Assembly (NCBI RefSeq): GCF_013177695.1
Contig: NZ_WOEY01000101.1
Location: forward strand, 98,844 to 162,843
Origin: Paraburkholderia solitsugae
GTDB taxonomy: Bacteria; Pseudomonadota; Gammaproteobacteria; Burkholderiales; Burkholderiaceae
Length of the DNA: 64,000 nucleotides
Reading direction: 5' to 3'
Shown piece after piece: positions 34,430 to 43,167 of this stretch; the stretch's first letter is position 1, and every line of letters starts with the position of its first letter. Under the pieces are notes generated by a model. It was not told the DNA's origin, made no database searches, and worked only from the letters and a program-made list of their open reading frames with translations. A program made the translations under genes and the position numbers.

Positions 34430-35453
34430 TCAGTAGGCGTCGAAAGGCACCGTGCGCCAGCCGATGTTCTGCACGCGTTGCGACAGGATGGGCGAACTCA
34501 CGTACTTGGCGTCGAAGAAGAAGTCGCCGAGAATGTCCTGCAGCAATTTCGTGCTAGCCGCATGGATGCCGAGCCACTCGGTTTGGATGACGAGCCAATG
34601 CCCCTCGATCTCGGACGAGGGGGCGCGCCTCTTCAATCGCTTGAGTGCCTCGTCGGGCACGCTGGTGTAGTCGACATTCGCCCTTTTGCTGTCGAGCTCT
34701 CTCTTGCTGGCTGTCGTAAGCTTGCGGTTGGAGTTCTCGCGATAGGCCTGATCGCGGTAGATGGGCTTGTTGTTACGCGTGGGGTCCTCGCCGATCTTCT
34801 CGAGTGCGGCGCGCAGCGAGGTCTTGGACTCGACGAGCCCGTTGAGCGTCTGCAGGCAGGTACGGATCTTCTCCGGCTGCCACGTGAGGCCAACGGCGTC
34901 GAAGAAGATGAACATTCGCGCCACCTGGTGGCAGATCGAGACGAAGGCTGCACAGGTGATGCCGCGGTTCTCGCTGAGCGGCGCGTTGTCGATCGCGCGC
35001 AGTGTCCATTTGAGTAGCCGCACGAGCGCCGCGAACTCAAACGGGATTTCGGCGAAGCTTGTCGTGCGCACCATGCCCGTGAAGCGGCTCGCGTGGGGGC
35101 TCCGGACGACGAGCCCCAGGCGCTGGAAGTCCTTCGACGAAGGGTAGCTGCCGTAGGGCGTGCGCTTGACGGTTTGCGCGAACTGCTGCGCAACTTCGGC
35201 CGTGCGGGAGCGCAGCACAGAGTCCGTTGGATGGGCGTGCAGGTATCCACCGCTGTCCTTGTCGTCAGCGTAGGTCGCGACGTCCGCGATCTCTAGCTGC
35301 TGCGCGCCCGCGTGAACGTAGCTCCGCCCGAGGCCGGTGCGCGGCTCGAGGAACAAGGTGACGTGGATCGGCTGCGGGCTCTTGGGCGGGGTAGCGCGTG
35401 AATACCAGGTCGCCCGTCTCGAAGGTGTTGATGCTGTCCGTCAGCTTGCTCAT
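34430..35453 (-). pseudogene. Predicted permuted papain-fold protein, frameshifted
   Basis: ATG 35453 opens MSKLTDSINTFETGDLVFTRYP. The frame then shifts at a C run near 35390, and the protein continues in the next frame as PKSPQPIHVTLFLEPRTGLGRSYVHAGAQ down to DAY at 34430. Removing one C restores about 340 residues. GDLVF, then His in IHVTLFLE, and later ITCAAFVSICHQVARM (Cys near the restored residue 160) follow the order His-before-Cys of permuted NlpC/P60 (YiiX/YaeF-like) thiol hydrolases. The C-terminal half is lysine/arginine-rich and unknown. Function inferred from motif order only; the frameshift may be a sequencing error. Confidence 0.5.
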
Positions 35454-35741
35454 ACTGCCCCCGCATCGCCTGAATAGTTTCTCTAGATAAATACCAAAAT
35501 TCATTTTAGGCGGCAGCGCGGTGTGGTGGGCAAGTAAATTCAGACAAGACGGTACGCTTCTGAGTTGTAGCGTTTAAATAATTTCGAACATGACGATAGA
35601 TTTTTTTTGGGTGCCATAGTCAGGTGACTCGGCGGTCCGAGTGGTAATTTACTTAGCGCGCATTTGGTCGGCGAATGTCATCTGCCGCAAGCGGAATAGA
35701 GTTATGAAGAAACCATGCCCATCCACGTCGAAGGCGGCCAA

Positions 35742-36170
35742 ATGATCGACCACGTTTACATCTCAGTCGCCGACATCGACAAGTCACTGGCCTTCTACTC
35801 TGAAACCTTGAAGCCACTCGGCTGGAGCGTATTCGGTAACTACGACTCCGCTTCGGGCCCCAAGGGCGTCCCTGATCTTTACGGCATCGGTGACGACGTG
35901 TACGGCAAGGGAAAGGCGGTTGGATCAAGCATCTGGCTACGTCAACGCAAGCCCGGCGAGACCGGGCTGTACCTCGGCATCGTCTGCGACACCAACGAAC
36001 TGGTCGACGCCGCCTACGCAGCAGCAATCAAAGCCGGCGGCATCGACGAGGGGAAACCAGCAGATCGTACCTACTTCGCCCCCGGCTATTACGCCGCCAA
36101 CGTCTCCGACTTCGACGGCAACCGTCTTGAGTTCGTGCACAAAGCGTGGAACCCCAAGCGACACGAATAG
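35742..36170 (+). CDS. VOC-family (glyoxalase/dioxygenase-fold) protein
   Basis: 142 residues from ATG 35742, preceded by AAGGCGG (ATG 35715 is possible). Paired beta-alpha-beta-beta-beta modules: MIDHVYISVADIDKSLAFYSETLKPLGWSVF with metal ligand His, and the second module ending YYAANVSDFDGNRLEFVHKAW, with the terminal Glu ligand in NRLEFV. Typical of small proteobacterial glyoxalase-like proteins; the reaction is unknown. Single gene between the papain-like pseudogene and gene scraps. Confidence 0.88.
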   Translation: MIDHVYISVADIDKSLAFYSETLKPLGWSVFGNYDSASGPKGVPDLYGIGDDVYGKGKAVGSSIWLRQRKPGETGLYLGIVCDTNELVDAAYAAAIKAGGIDEGKPADRTYFAPGYYAANVSDFDGNRLEFVHKAWNPKRHE

Positions 36171-36353
36171 CAATCCTCTTGATACAAGTGTGCCGTCGCT
36201 ATTCGTACAAGCTTTGGACAATCCTGCACCGAATGAATGGCGGCTTTGCGGAAGTGCGATTGACCGAAACGGGGCGATCAGCGACATTTGGCACCGCTGT
36301 TCTCGGCGCTTGGTCGGGTAGCAGCAATACAGCGCTGCGCCGCCGCCCCAAGA

Positions 36354-36467
36354 TCAGCTTGCCGGCGTGCCCATTGCCGCCACAGCCGCTGGCCGGATCT
36401 CGACCGCGAGCCTCAACACCGTCCCGCCTCCGGTCGAGCGGACCGTCAGGTTGCCGCCGAGCCGCTC
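36354..36467 (-). pseudogene. C-terminal scrap of a sensor histidine kinase
   Basis: Leftward translation gives RAERLGGNLTVRSTGGGTVLRLAVEIRPAAVAAMGTPAS and a TGA at 36354-36356. GG-x-L-x-V-x-S-x-x-G-x-GT is the end of the HATPase domain of histidine kinases. Only about 37 residues remain; it abuts an unrelated scrap on the other strand. Confidence 0.55.
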
Positions 36468-36468
36468 C

Positions 36469-36709
36469 GCACGCCATCGAGCAGGAAATCGCGCACCTCG
36501 AACGGGTGATCACGCGCATTTCCGCAGTCGACCGTATCCCGCTGTCATACTGGCGCGCACGTATCAACGAGATCGGCACGGCGAGACTTGCCGCTGCGCA
36601 ACACCGCCGCTGGTGTCGCCTGCAGGAGAAGTTGCGCCAGATCGAGGCGCTGCATGCGCACGGGCCTGCCGATACCGATCCGCCGCTTCGTCGCGAAGCG
36701 ACCGGTTAG
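36469..36709 (+). pseudogene. Coiled-coil protein fragment of unknown family
   Basis: The frame ending at 36709 reads AIEQEIAHLERVITRISAVDRIPLSYWRARINEIGTARLAAAQHRRWCRLQEKLRQIEALHA, a coding-like helical segment. Upstream in the same frame the sequence turns into the antisense of the kinase scrap, so the real N-terminus is missing. Family not identified. Confidence 0.4.
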
Positions 36710-36830
36710 CGCCTCGCTGTCGGTTCACCTCCGCATCTGTTCGTCGAAACAGACGTCTACAAAATCATCCCGCCCGCTATCGTTGCTCAAGCCATCCGTG
36801 CTTGTCCTGCCTCCAACAACCGAAAGCACG

Positions 36831-36908
36831 TTTCACATTGTGGAATTCAGTTCGAATTTCCGCAGCATCATGTTCCCGCGTCTTGAAAACATGTTTCACA
36901 TCGCAATA
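36831..36908 (+). promoter_or_regulatory. Two TTTCACAT-type operator candidates upstream of aceA
   Basis: TTTCACATTGTGGAATT (36831-36847, dyad TTTCaCAttGtGgAA) and TTTCACATCGCAATA (36894-36908) lie 63 bp apart, six helical turns. They resemble TTTCACATTGCGGAA before the IclR gene at 24666, suggesting an IclR-type regulator. Confidence 0.4.
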
Positions 36909-36951
36909 ACTATTGCATATGTCATTGAAAAATAAGAAAAATTTATGTCAT

Positions 36952-36999
36952 ATGTCTTATATAAGACATTGGTGCAACGCGTCAAAACGGTCCTACAAT
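36952..36999 (+). promoter_or_regulatory. aceA promoter with an 18-bp perfect palindrome
   Basis: ATGTCTTATATAAGACAT (36952-36969) is a perfect palindrome immediately before a candidate promoter (TTGGTG at 36969, TACAAT at 36994). Palindromes of the CTTATATAAG type precede central-carbon genes in beta-proteobacteria and are bound by GntR-family regulators. Overlap with the -35 suggests repression. Confidence 0.6.
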
Positions 37000-37079
37000 T
37001 CAGTCATGCAGTTCGCTTCGACATACGTAGCGGCACACCCAACTCTTTTTCAAATGCGCTTTGCTCTTAGGAGATACAC

Positions 37080-38660
37080 ATGACTCAATATCAAGACGAC
37101 ATCAAGGCAGTTGCTGGGTTGAAGGAGAAACAAGGCAGCGCGTGGAATGCCATCAATCCCGAGTCTGCCGCACGCATGCGTGCTCAGAACAAGTTCAAAA
37201 CGGGTTTGGACATCGCCAGGTACACCGCCAAGATCATGCGCGCCGACATGGCCGCCTACGATGCCGACTCGTCCAAGTACACCCAGTCGCTGGGCTGCTG
37301 GCACGGCTTCATCGGCCAGCAGAAGATGATCTCAATCAAGAAGCACTTCAACAACACCGACCGCCGCTACCTTTACCTCTCCGGCTGGATGGTGGCCGCG
37401 CTGCGCTCCGAGTTCGGTCCGCTGCCGGACCAGTCGATGCACGAAAAAACCTCCGTTAGCGCGCTGATCCGCGAGCTGTACACCTTCCTGCGCCAGGCCG
37501 ACGCCCGAGAACTCGGCGGCCTGTTCCGTCAGCTGGATGCTGCTGAAGGCCCTGCCAAGGCCGCCATCCAGGAAAAAATCGACAACCACGTTACTCACGT
37601 CGTGCCTATCATCGCCGACATCGACGCGGGTTTCGGCAACGCCGAAGCCACCTACCTGCTGGCCAAGCAGTTTATCGAAGCGGGCGCGTGCTGCATTCAG
37701 ATCGAAAACCAGGTGTCCGACGAGAAGCAGTGCGGCCACCAGGATGGCAAAGTCACCGTGCCGCACGAGGACTTCCTGGCCAAGATCCGCGCCATCCGCT
37801 ACGCCTTCCTGGAACTGGGCGTGGACGACGGCATCATCGTGGCCCGTACCGACTCGCTGGGCGCCGGCCTGACCAAGCAGATCGCGGTGACCAACACGCC
37901 GGGCGACTTGGGCGACCAATACAATTCCTTCCTCGATTGCGAGGAAATTTCGGCCGACGCACTGGGCAATGGTGACGTCATCATCAAGCGCGACGGCAAG
38001 CTGCTGCGTCCGAAGCGCCTGCCTAGCAACCTGTTCCAGTTCCGCGCCGGCACGGGCGAAGCGCGCTGCGTGCTGGATTGCGTCACCGCGCTGCAAAACG
38101 GCGCTGACCTGCTGTGGATCGAAACCGAAAAACCGCATATCGCCCAGATCGGCGGCATGGTCAGCGAGATTCGCAAAGTCATCCCGAACGCCAAGCTGGT
38201 GTACAACAACAGCCCGTCGTTCAACTGGACCCTGAACTTCCGCCAGCAGGTGTATGACGCGATGAAGGCGGCAGGCAAGGATGTGTCAGCATACGACCGC
38301 GCCCAGCTGATGAGCGTGGAATACGATCAGACCGAACTGGCGATCGTCGCCGACGAAAAGATCCGCACCTTCCAGGCCGACGCGGCGCGCGAAGCAGGTA
38401 TCTTCCACCACCTGATTACGCTGCCGACCTACCACACCGCCGCACTGTCGACCGACAACCTGGCCCGCGAATACTTCGGCGACCAAGGCATGCTGGGTTA
38501 TGTGGCTGGCGTGCAGCGTAAGGAAATCCGTCAGGGCATCGCCTGCGTCAAGCACCAGAACATGTCCGGCTCGGACATCGGCGACGACCACAAGGAGTAT
38601 TTCAGCGGCGAAGCGGCCCTGAAAGCGGCGGGTAAAGACAACACCATGAATCAGTTCTGA
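37080..38660 (+). CDS. aceA: Isocitrate lyase
   Basis: Cleaves isocitrate to glyoxylate and succinate, the first step of the glyoxylate shunt. 526 residues, the longer type (E. coli AceA is 434), with an insertion in the middle. The signature is EKQCGHQDGK with catalytic C218, where most family members have KKCGH; the Q is a conservative departure. Mg/substrate residues are in IADIDAGFGNAEATYLL and NNSPSFNWT. ATG 37080 follows AGGAGA. It is monocistronic, with its own operator, promoter and terminator. The product allows growth on acetate or fatty acids. Confidence 0.95.
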   Translation: MTQYQDDIKAVAGLKEKQGSAWNAINPESAARMRAQNKFKTGLDIARYTAKIMRADMAAYDADSSKYTQSLGCWHGFIGQQKMISIKKHFNNTDRRYLYLSGWMVAALRSEFGPLPDQSMHEKTSVSALIRELYTFLRQADARELGGLFRQLDAAEGPAKAAIQEKIDNHVTHVVPIIADIDAGFGNAEATYLLAKQFIEAGACCIQIENQVSDEKQCGHQDGKVTVPHEDFLAKIRAIRYAFLELGVDDGIIVARTDSLGAGLTKQIAVTNTPGDLGDQYNSFLDCEEISADALGNGDVIIKRDGKLLRPKRLPSNLFQFRAGTGEARCVLDCVTALQNGADLLWIETEKPHIAQIGGMVSEIRKVIPNAKLVYNNSPSFNWTLNFRQQVYDAMKAAGKDVSAYDRAQLMSVEYDQTELAIVADEKIRTFQADAAREAGIFHHLITLPTYHTAALSTDNLAREYFGDQGMLGYVAGVQRKEIRQGIACVKHQNMSGSDIGDDHKEYFSGEAALKAAGKDNTMNQF

Positions 38661-38680
38661 TACCAGTAATATCCCAAGCA

Positions 38681-38714
38681 AAACGCCAACCCATACAGGT
38701 TGGCGTTTTTTTTT
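38681..38714 (+). terminator. aceA: Intrinsic terminator of aceA
   Basis: AAACGCCAACC-catac-GGTTGGCGTTT followed by a run of T: 11-bp stem and U tract, 21 bp after the stop codon. The clearest rho-independent terminator in the window. Confidence 0.9.
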
Positions 38715-39387
38715 GTCCGGCGAGATAGCTCGCGGGGTTCTCATCAAACATTTTCTTGTGCGCTTCCACGCAGACGCTTTGCCCTGTGCTACACGCAACG
38801 CGCGTCAGAGCGAGCCGGCGTCAAACATCGCCAGAACCTTCGCCACTTCCTCGCTCCATTCACTGGACCTCCCCGTGATTGGGCCGAGACCTGTCACCTT
38901 GCGAATCACTTCCAGTGTCGCAATGACAGCGCTGAACTCCAGGAGAAGCGCGTCTGGAATAAGTGGTAACTCAATGTTCATGCAACTTTAACGACAGCGG
39001 CGATACAAACTTTAGAAGCACACGCCCCGATTCGGATCCATGTGAACCTATCATTCATCAGACAATTGTTGCCCCAGATCGTCTCAGGCAGGAGTTCGAA
39101 CTAAAGCGTAAGCATGGCTATGCAACGAACGACTCTGAATTCGCCACTCGCGCGGTCGGTGCAGCGGTTTTCGCTGCGAACCGCCCTGCATCGGGCAACC
39201 GGCTCTGTCTGATGCCGTTGCAAGGTTGCAGGTCGAGTGAACCCGCAAACTGAAGCTGATTTAGGTCACTTCTCGGGGGATCGTACCGTTGCAGCCCGCA
39301 ATAAGATGCTCTTCACGGATACCGACCCCATGCCTCCCTCTCACTTGTCGGGGTCAAGTTTCCTGGCCAATTGCCGATAGTAATCCT
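38715..39387. other. Intergenic region between aceA and the pilus operon
   Basis: About 670 bp without a supported gene. Frames at 38700-38990 and 38963-39253 have no ribosome binding site. Probably holds the distal promoter of the flp operon. Confidence 0.45.
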
Positions 39388-39410
39388 GAGGAATTAGTTA
39401 TTCCTCTTTT
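39388..39410 (+). terminator. Short terminator-like hairpin in the flp leader
   Basis: GAGGAAT-tagtt-ATTCCTC followed by TTTT: a perfect 7-bp stem, ending 50 bp before the pilin start codon. It could be an attenuator of the pilus operon or the terminator of an upstream small transcript. Confidence 0.5.
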
Positions 39411-39460
39411 GTAGCCAAACGGCAAATCGGTCATAACGGTCACCCTTTCAGGAGTCTTCC

Positions 39461-39646
39461 ATGCTGCGTTTCATTCGATCCCTGTCGCGCGACGAGCGCG
39501 GCGTCAGTGCGCTGGAATATGCGGTTCTCGCGGGCATCGTCGTCGCTGCGGTGGTCGCAGCCGGCGCCGTGCTAAGCAGCACCACCGGTGGCCTTCCAGC
39601 CCTGTTTACTACCCTGATGGCCACGATCAAAGCCCAGGTTGGTTAA
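39461..39646 (+). CDS. flp: Flp-type pilin
   Basis: 61 residues: the major subunit of Tad (type IVc) pili. The leader MLRFIRSLSRDERG is cut before VSALEYAVLAG by the prepilin peptidase (G-x4-EY motif intact), and the hydrophobic helix YAVLAGIVVAAVVAAGAVL follows. ATG 39461 has AGGAG at normal distance. It is the first gene of a locus of 12; the structural gene of this type is usually expressed far above the rest, consistent with the 75-bp gap before the next gene. Confidence 0.92.
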   Translation: MLRFIRSLSRDERGVSALEYAVLAGIVVAAVVAAGAVLSSTTGGLPALFTTLMATIKAQVG

Positions 39647-39730
39647 TGCACGCGGCCGTGCCGCGCGAAACGCGTACGCGCGAGTCGCGCGGCTGCATCT
39701 TTTCGGCGCATTCGGCAAACGGTGACACAC

Positions 39731-40294
39731 ATGGACGTAATCAAAGCAGCGGCATGCATGATGCTGACGATGCTGGCCCTTTTTGATCTGCGCACCCGGC
39801 GTTTGCCAAATGCCACTGTCGCCGCTTTTGCCGCACTTTACTTCGTCGACGCGGCCCTGACCCAATGCACCATTGCCTCGCTGGCAGCGCATGCGGTCGC
39901 GGGTGCTTTGTCACTGACACTGGCTGGGTTGATTTTCCGTTTCGGCTGGCTCGGCGGCGGCGACGTCAAGCTTGCTGCAGCAGTCTTTCTTTGGGCGGGT
40001 CCTGAATCCTGGACAGTTTTCGTCATTGTGTCCCTCTGCGGATTGTTCGTAGCGCTTACGGTACTTACGGCGGCTACCATGACGCGCATCCCTGTGTTGG
40101 CAGCAGGGGTAAGACGCCTCGACTGGATTGCGCTGTCGCGCGGCGTGCCGTATGGCGTCGCACTCGCCCTTGGGGGCATCATCGCGGTCCTACTGCAGCC
40201 GACCTTCGGCAATCACCCTGCCTTTGGCCTGCTCGGACCTGCTGTGAGCCATCACGCTGAATTCGCGCTTCCTGCTCTTGCGCGTCTTGTCTGA
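39731..40294 (+). CDS. cpaA: Prepilin peptidase of the Tad system (CpaA/TadV)
   Basis: 187 residues from ATG 39731 (GGTGA upstream; GTG 39722 is possible). Aspartic membrane protease: the two catalytic Asp are in ALFDLRTRRLPN and GWLGGGDVKLAAA, the standard pair of the minimal (methylase-less) type IV prepilin peptidases. About six transmembrane helices. It processes the Flp pilin encoded just upstream and the TadE/TadG pseudopilins downstream. Confidence 0.92.
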   Translation: MDVIKAAACMMLTMLALFDLRTRRLPNATVAAFAALYFVDAALTQCTIASLAAHAVAGALSLTLAGLIFRFGWLGGGDVKLAAAVFLWAGPESWTVFVIVSLCGLFVALTVLTAATMTRIPVLAAGVRRLDWIALSRGVPYGVALALGGIIAVLLQPTFGNHPAFGLLGPAVSHHAEFALPALARLV

Positions 40295-40309
40295 AGAAAA
40301 CGCGCCGCC

Positions 40310-41311
40310 ATGCAAAACATCATCAAGCTTGCTGCGCTCTTCATCATCGCCACGATTGGCGCATTCGTCATCCGTGCGCTCTTCGTCGCCTCGTCCGGCC
40401 CGTCGGCGGCGGCACCTCCGCCGACGGTGCGTGTGCGTGCCGCGGCCGACGACCTCCCGGACGGGCTTCTCTTGCGCGATTCGGACCTCGTCTGGAAAAC
40501 GATGCCGCGCAGCCAGGCTCCGGCGAGCACGCTCCTGGAAGTCGCGGGGGAAGCCGGCACCGATCAGGATCTGAAGGGCGATCTCCTGCGCCATGCCGTG
40601 CGCGCGGGCACGCCGCTCGGCACAGCCGACGTGATCCTGCCGAGTTCCCCCGGATTTTTGGCCGCCGCGCTCAAACCCGGCATGCGCGCAATCTCAGTCG
40701 CCGTCGACGATGTATCTGGCAACGCAGGACTGATTCAGCCGGGCGACTATGTCGACGTGCTGCTTACGCAGCAGATTCGCGCTGACGGCGGCGTCAACGT
40801 CGCGCCGGCTCGCGCTGTCGAGTCCGAGACGGTGGCCGAGCGTGTGCGCGTGCTCGCCGTTGGCTCGGCGTTCCGGCGTCCTAAGGAAGATGCGGCTGCT
40901 CCGAGCCTGAGTGTGCGCACTGCGACATTCGAAGTCACACCGATGAGCGCCCAGGCCATCACGGTCGCCGCGCATCTCGGCACGCTGTCGCTCGCGCTGC
41001 GCAGTTTTGCCACGCGCGACAGACACGCCTCAGACCTCGAAGACGTGACGCATGCACCGACGCCGCCGGTGTGGGCCGGCGACGTTTCCCGCGGGCTGCG
41101 CGAGTTGGCCTCCGACGCCCCGCGCAGAACGTCCGTGCCTGCTCCGCACGTGACCATCTACCGCGGCGCCAGCGTCGAGCAGGCAGGCACGCCGGCGGCA
41201 GGCTCGACATCCACAGATACGCCGGGCCTACCGCCGCTGCCCTCCGGCATGCCGCATGCAGCACGGACATCCGCTGCAGACGCAACTGGCACACCAGCCG
41301 CAGGATCCTAG
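40310..41311 (+). CDS. cpaB: Tad pilus assembly protein CpaB/RcpC
   Basis: 333 residues. N-terminal signal anchor (LAALFIIATIGAFVIRALFV), then an SAF domain (VRVRAAADDLPDGLLLRDSDLVWKTM) and the RcpC core (AISVAVDDVSGNAGLIQPGDYVDVLLTQ). The last 70 residues or so are Ala/Thr/Pro-rich and disordered. CpaB/RcpC is a periplasmic component that stabilises the secretin and may bind peptidoglycan. It lies 15 bp after cpaA. Confidence 0.9.
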   Translation: MQNIIKLAALFIIATIGAFVIRALFVASSGPSAAAPPPTVRVRAAADDLPDGLLLRDSDLVWKTMPRSQAPASTLLEVAGEAGTDQDLKGDLLRHAVRAGTPLGTADVILPSSPGFLAAALKPGMRAISVAVDDVSGNAGLIQPGDYVDVLLTQQIRADGGVNVAPARAVESETVAERVRVLAVGSAFRRPKEDAAAPSLSVRTATFEVTPMSAQAITVAAHLGTLSLALRSFATRDRHASDLEDVTHAPTPPVWAGDVSRGLRELASDAPRRTSVPAPHVTIYRGASVEQAGTPAAGSTSTDTPGLPPLPSGMPHAARTSAADATGTPAAGS

Positions 41312-41319
41312 GACCCATC

Positions 41320-42726
41320 ATGGCCAGCCTCACACGCGCCCTACGCTTTTCACGCTGCGCCGGCAGCTTCACGAGTCACCGCTGTGCCGTTTATTCCCTT
41401 ATCGCGACACTGCTTTGCCTCGCCGTGCTTGCCGGCCCGGGTGCCGGCCTCGCGTGGGCGGGGCCGGCTGCTGAGGTGCTCTCGGTCCCAGCCGGCAGCG
41501 GCACGATGATCACGCTGCCGACCCCGGCCGTCGCCGTCTTCGTCGCGGACCCCGAGGTAGCCGACGTGCAGGTGCCGTCGCCGCGCTCTGTCTACGTGCT
41601 TGGCAAGAAAGCGGGCACGACGACGCTTTTTGCGCTCGGCGCCAACAACAAGGAAATTCTGCGCAAGACGATCAGCGTCTCGGCCGATACCGCTTCGATC
41701 CAGCGCGTCCTGGACAGCAGCTTCCCTCGGTTCGGCATCAGGGCCACGAGCGCACCCGGGTCGTTGACGGTGAGCGGTGCGGTGCCGACCGCAGCCGACG
41801 CGGATGCCGTCGTGCAAGCGATGCAGCCCTACCTGCACGGCAAGGAGCAGTTGGTGAACAGGCTAACGATCGCTCATTCGGTCCAGGTCCTGCTCCGCGT
41901 ACGCATCACCGAGGTCGACCGCGACGTCACTCAACAACTCGGCATCAACTGGAATGCGCTCGGCGCTTCCGGCAACTTCAAGGGCGGGCTTGCCTACGGC
42001 AGCACGGCGACGCCGACGGCGAGCACCTTTTCGATCATCGGTCAGTTCGTCGCAGGCGCGAGCTCGATCGAAGCCGTTCTCAACGCACTCGACGAGGAGG
42101 GGTTGATAACCCTGCTCGCGGAGCCGAACCTGACGGCGATGTCGGGTCAATCGGCCAGCTTCCTCGCAGGCGGCGAACTACCCATCCCGGTTCCTCAAAG
42201 CGGTACAACGAGCACCATCACGATCGAATACAAGCCTTACGGCGTGTCACTGAACTTCACCCCGACCGTGCTGGCCGACAATCGTATCAGCCTGACTGTG
42301 CGGCCTGAAGTCAGCGAGATCGACCCGAGCAACAGCATTACGTTGAACTCGATCGTGGTTCCGGCACTGACAGTGCGTCGCATGGAAACCACCGTCGAAC
42401 TTTCTAGCGGGCAGAGCTTCGCTATCGGCGGGCTGCTGCAAAGCTCGTCGAGCGACGTACTCTCCGCGTTGCCCGGACTCAGCCGCCTACCGGTGCTCGG
42501 CAAGCTTTTTTCGTCAAAGAACTACCAGAGCAAGAAAACCGAGCTCGTTGCGATCGTCACGCCGTATATCGTCGCGCCCACCGGCCCCGGACAATTGCAC
42601 GGCGCGCTCGACGACGTCATGCGCCCAAGCAGCGACATCGAGTATGCCGTCCAGCATTCGCTCGGTGTCGACTCACTTTCCGGCAATTCGCCGCGTCTCG
42701 TCGGCGCAGCGGGCTTCGTCTATTGA
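41320..42726 (+). CDS. cpaC: Tad secretin CpaC/RcpA
   Basis: 468 residues from ATG 41320; upstream AGGA. Signal peptide around SLIATLLCLAVLAGPGAGLAWA; BON/POTRA-like N domain (PAGSGTMITLPTPAVAVFVADPEVADVQVPSPRSVYVLGKKAGTTTLFAL); secretin C-domain from RVRITEVDRDVTQQLGINWNAL to the KTELVAIVTPYIV end. It forms the outer-membrane pore for the Flp pilus. The N-terminal leader overlaps an extended frame, but coding character starts only here. Confidence 0.92.
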   Translation: MASLTRALRFSRCAGSFTSHRCAVYSLIATLLCLAVLAGPGAGLAWAGPAAEVLSVPAGSGTMITLPTPAVAVFVADPEVADVQVPSPRSVYVLGKKAGTTTLFALGANNKEILRKTISVSADTASIQRVLDSSFPRFGIRATSAPGSLTVSGAVPTAADADAVVQAMQPYLHGKEQLVNRLTIAHSVQVLLRVRITEVDRDVTQQLGINWNALGASGNFKGGLAYGSTATPTASTFSIIGQFVAGASSIEAVLNALDEEGLITLLAEPNLTAMSGQSASFLAGGELPIPVPQSGTTSTITIEYKPYGVSLNFTPTVLADNRISLTVRPEVSEIDPSNSITLNSIVVPALTVRRMETTVELSSGQSFAIGGLLQSSSSDVLSALPGLSRLPVLGKLFSSKNYQSKKTELVAIVTPYIVAPTGPGQLHGALDDVMRPSSDIEYAVQHSLGVDSLSGNSPRLVGAAGFVY

Positions 42727-42745
42727 ATCTCGGAAGGGGAACACA

Positions 42746-43162
42746 ATGAATGCACGGTTTGCCTCGATTGCAACAGTGCTCGCCAGCGCGGCATGCGTCG
42801 GTCTCACGTCGTGCATGTCGGATTCGCCGCTGGGTATGCCGGATCCGTCCGTCATCGGCTTCGCGCCCGGCGACGGCGGGCACGCGATCCCGCCTCAGTG
42901 TGAGACGCTCGATCAGCATTCCAAAATGGTAGACGCCGGCTCGGCCCGGCCCGGCGTCGCGTTCGGCTGCGCCACTTACTCGAATCTCGCTGCAATGCTC
43001 GCGCGGCCGGCCGATCTCGTGGCACCGGTGCCCTACGCGGGGGCCGACGCACCGCTCGCAGCGAGTGCGGTGCGGCGCTACGAGGAAGGACGCGCGGCAC
43101 AATTGAAATCGGAGTCTGCCTCGTCTTCGTCGTCTTCCCCATCGTCGACCGGTTCCCAATAG
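42746..43162 (+). CDS. cpaD: CpaD-like Tad outer-membrane lipoprotein
   Basis: 138 residues; GGAAGGGGA before ATG 42746. Lipobox VGLTSCMSD. It retains the CpaD-type core FGCATYSNLAAMLARPADLVAP (FGCATxxNLAxMVxNPxDLV) but is shorter than Caulobacter CpaD. The C-terminus is a serine run. It likely works with the secretin at the outer membrane. Confidence 0.8.
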   Translation: MNARFASIATVLASAACVGLTSCMSDSPLGMPDPSVIGFAPGDGGHAIPPQCETLDQHSKMVDAGSARPGVAFGCATYSNLAAMLARPADLVAPVPYAGADAPLAASAVRRYEEGRAAQLKSESASSSSSSPSSTGSQ

Positions 43163-43167
43163 CGGAG

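Noticed and set aside
35265..35504. Separate 79-residue gene at the start of the papain-like locus
   Set aside because: It is the frameshifted N-terminus of the gene at 34430-35453; one base removed from the C run fuses the two.
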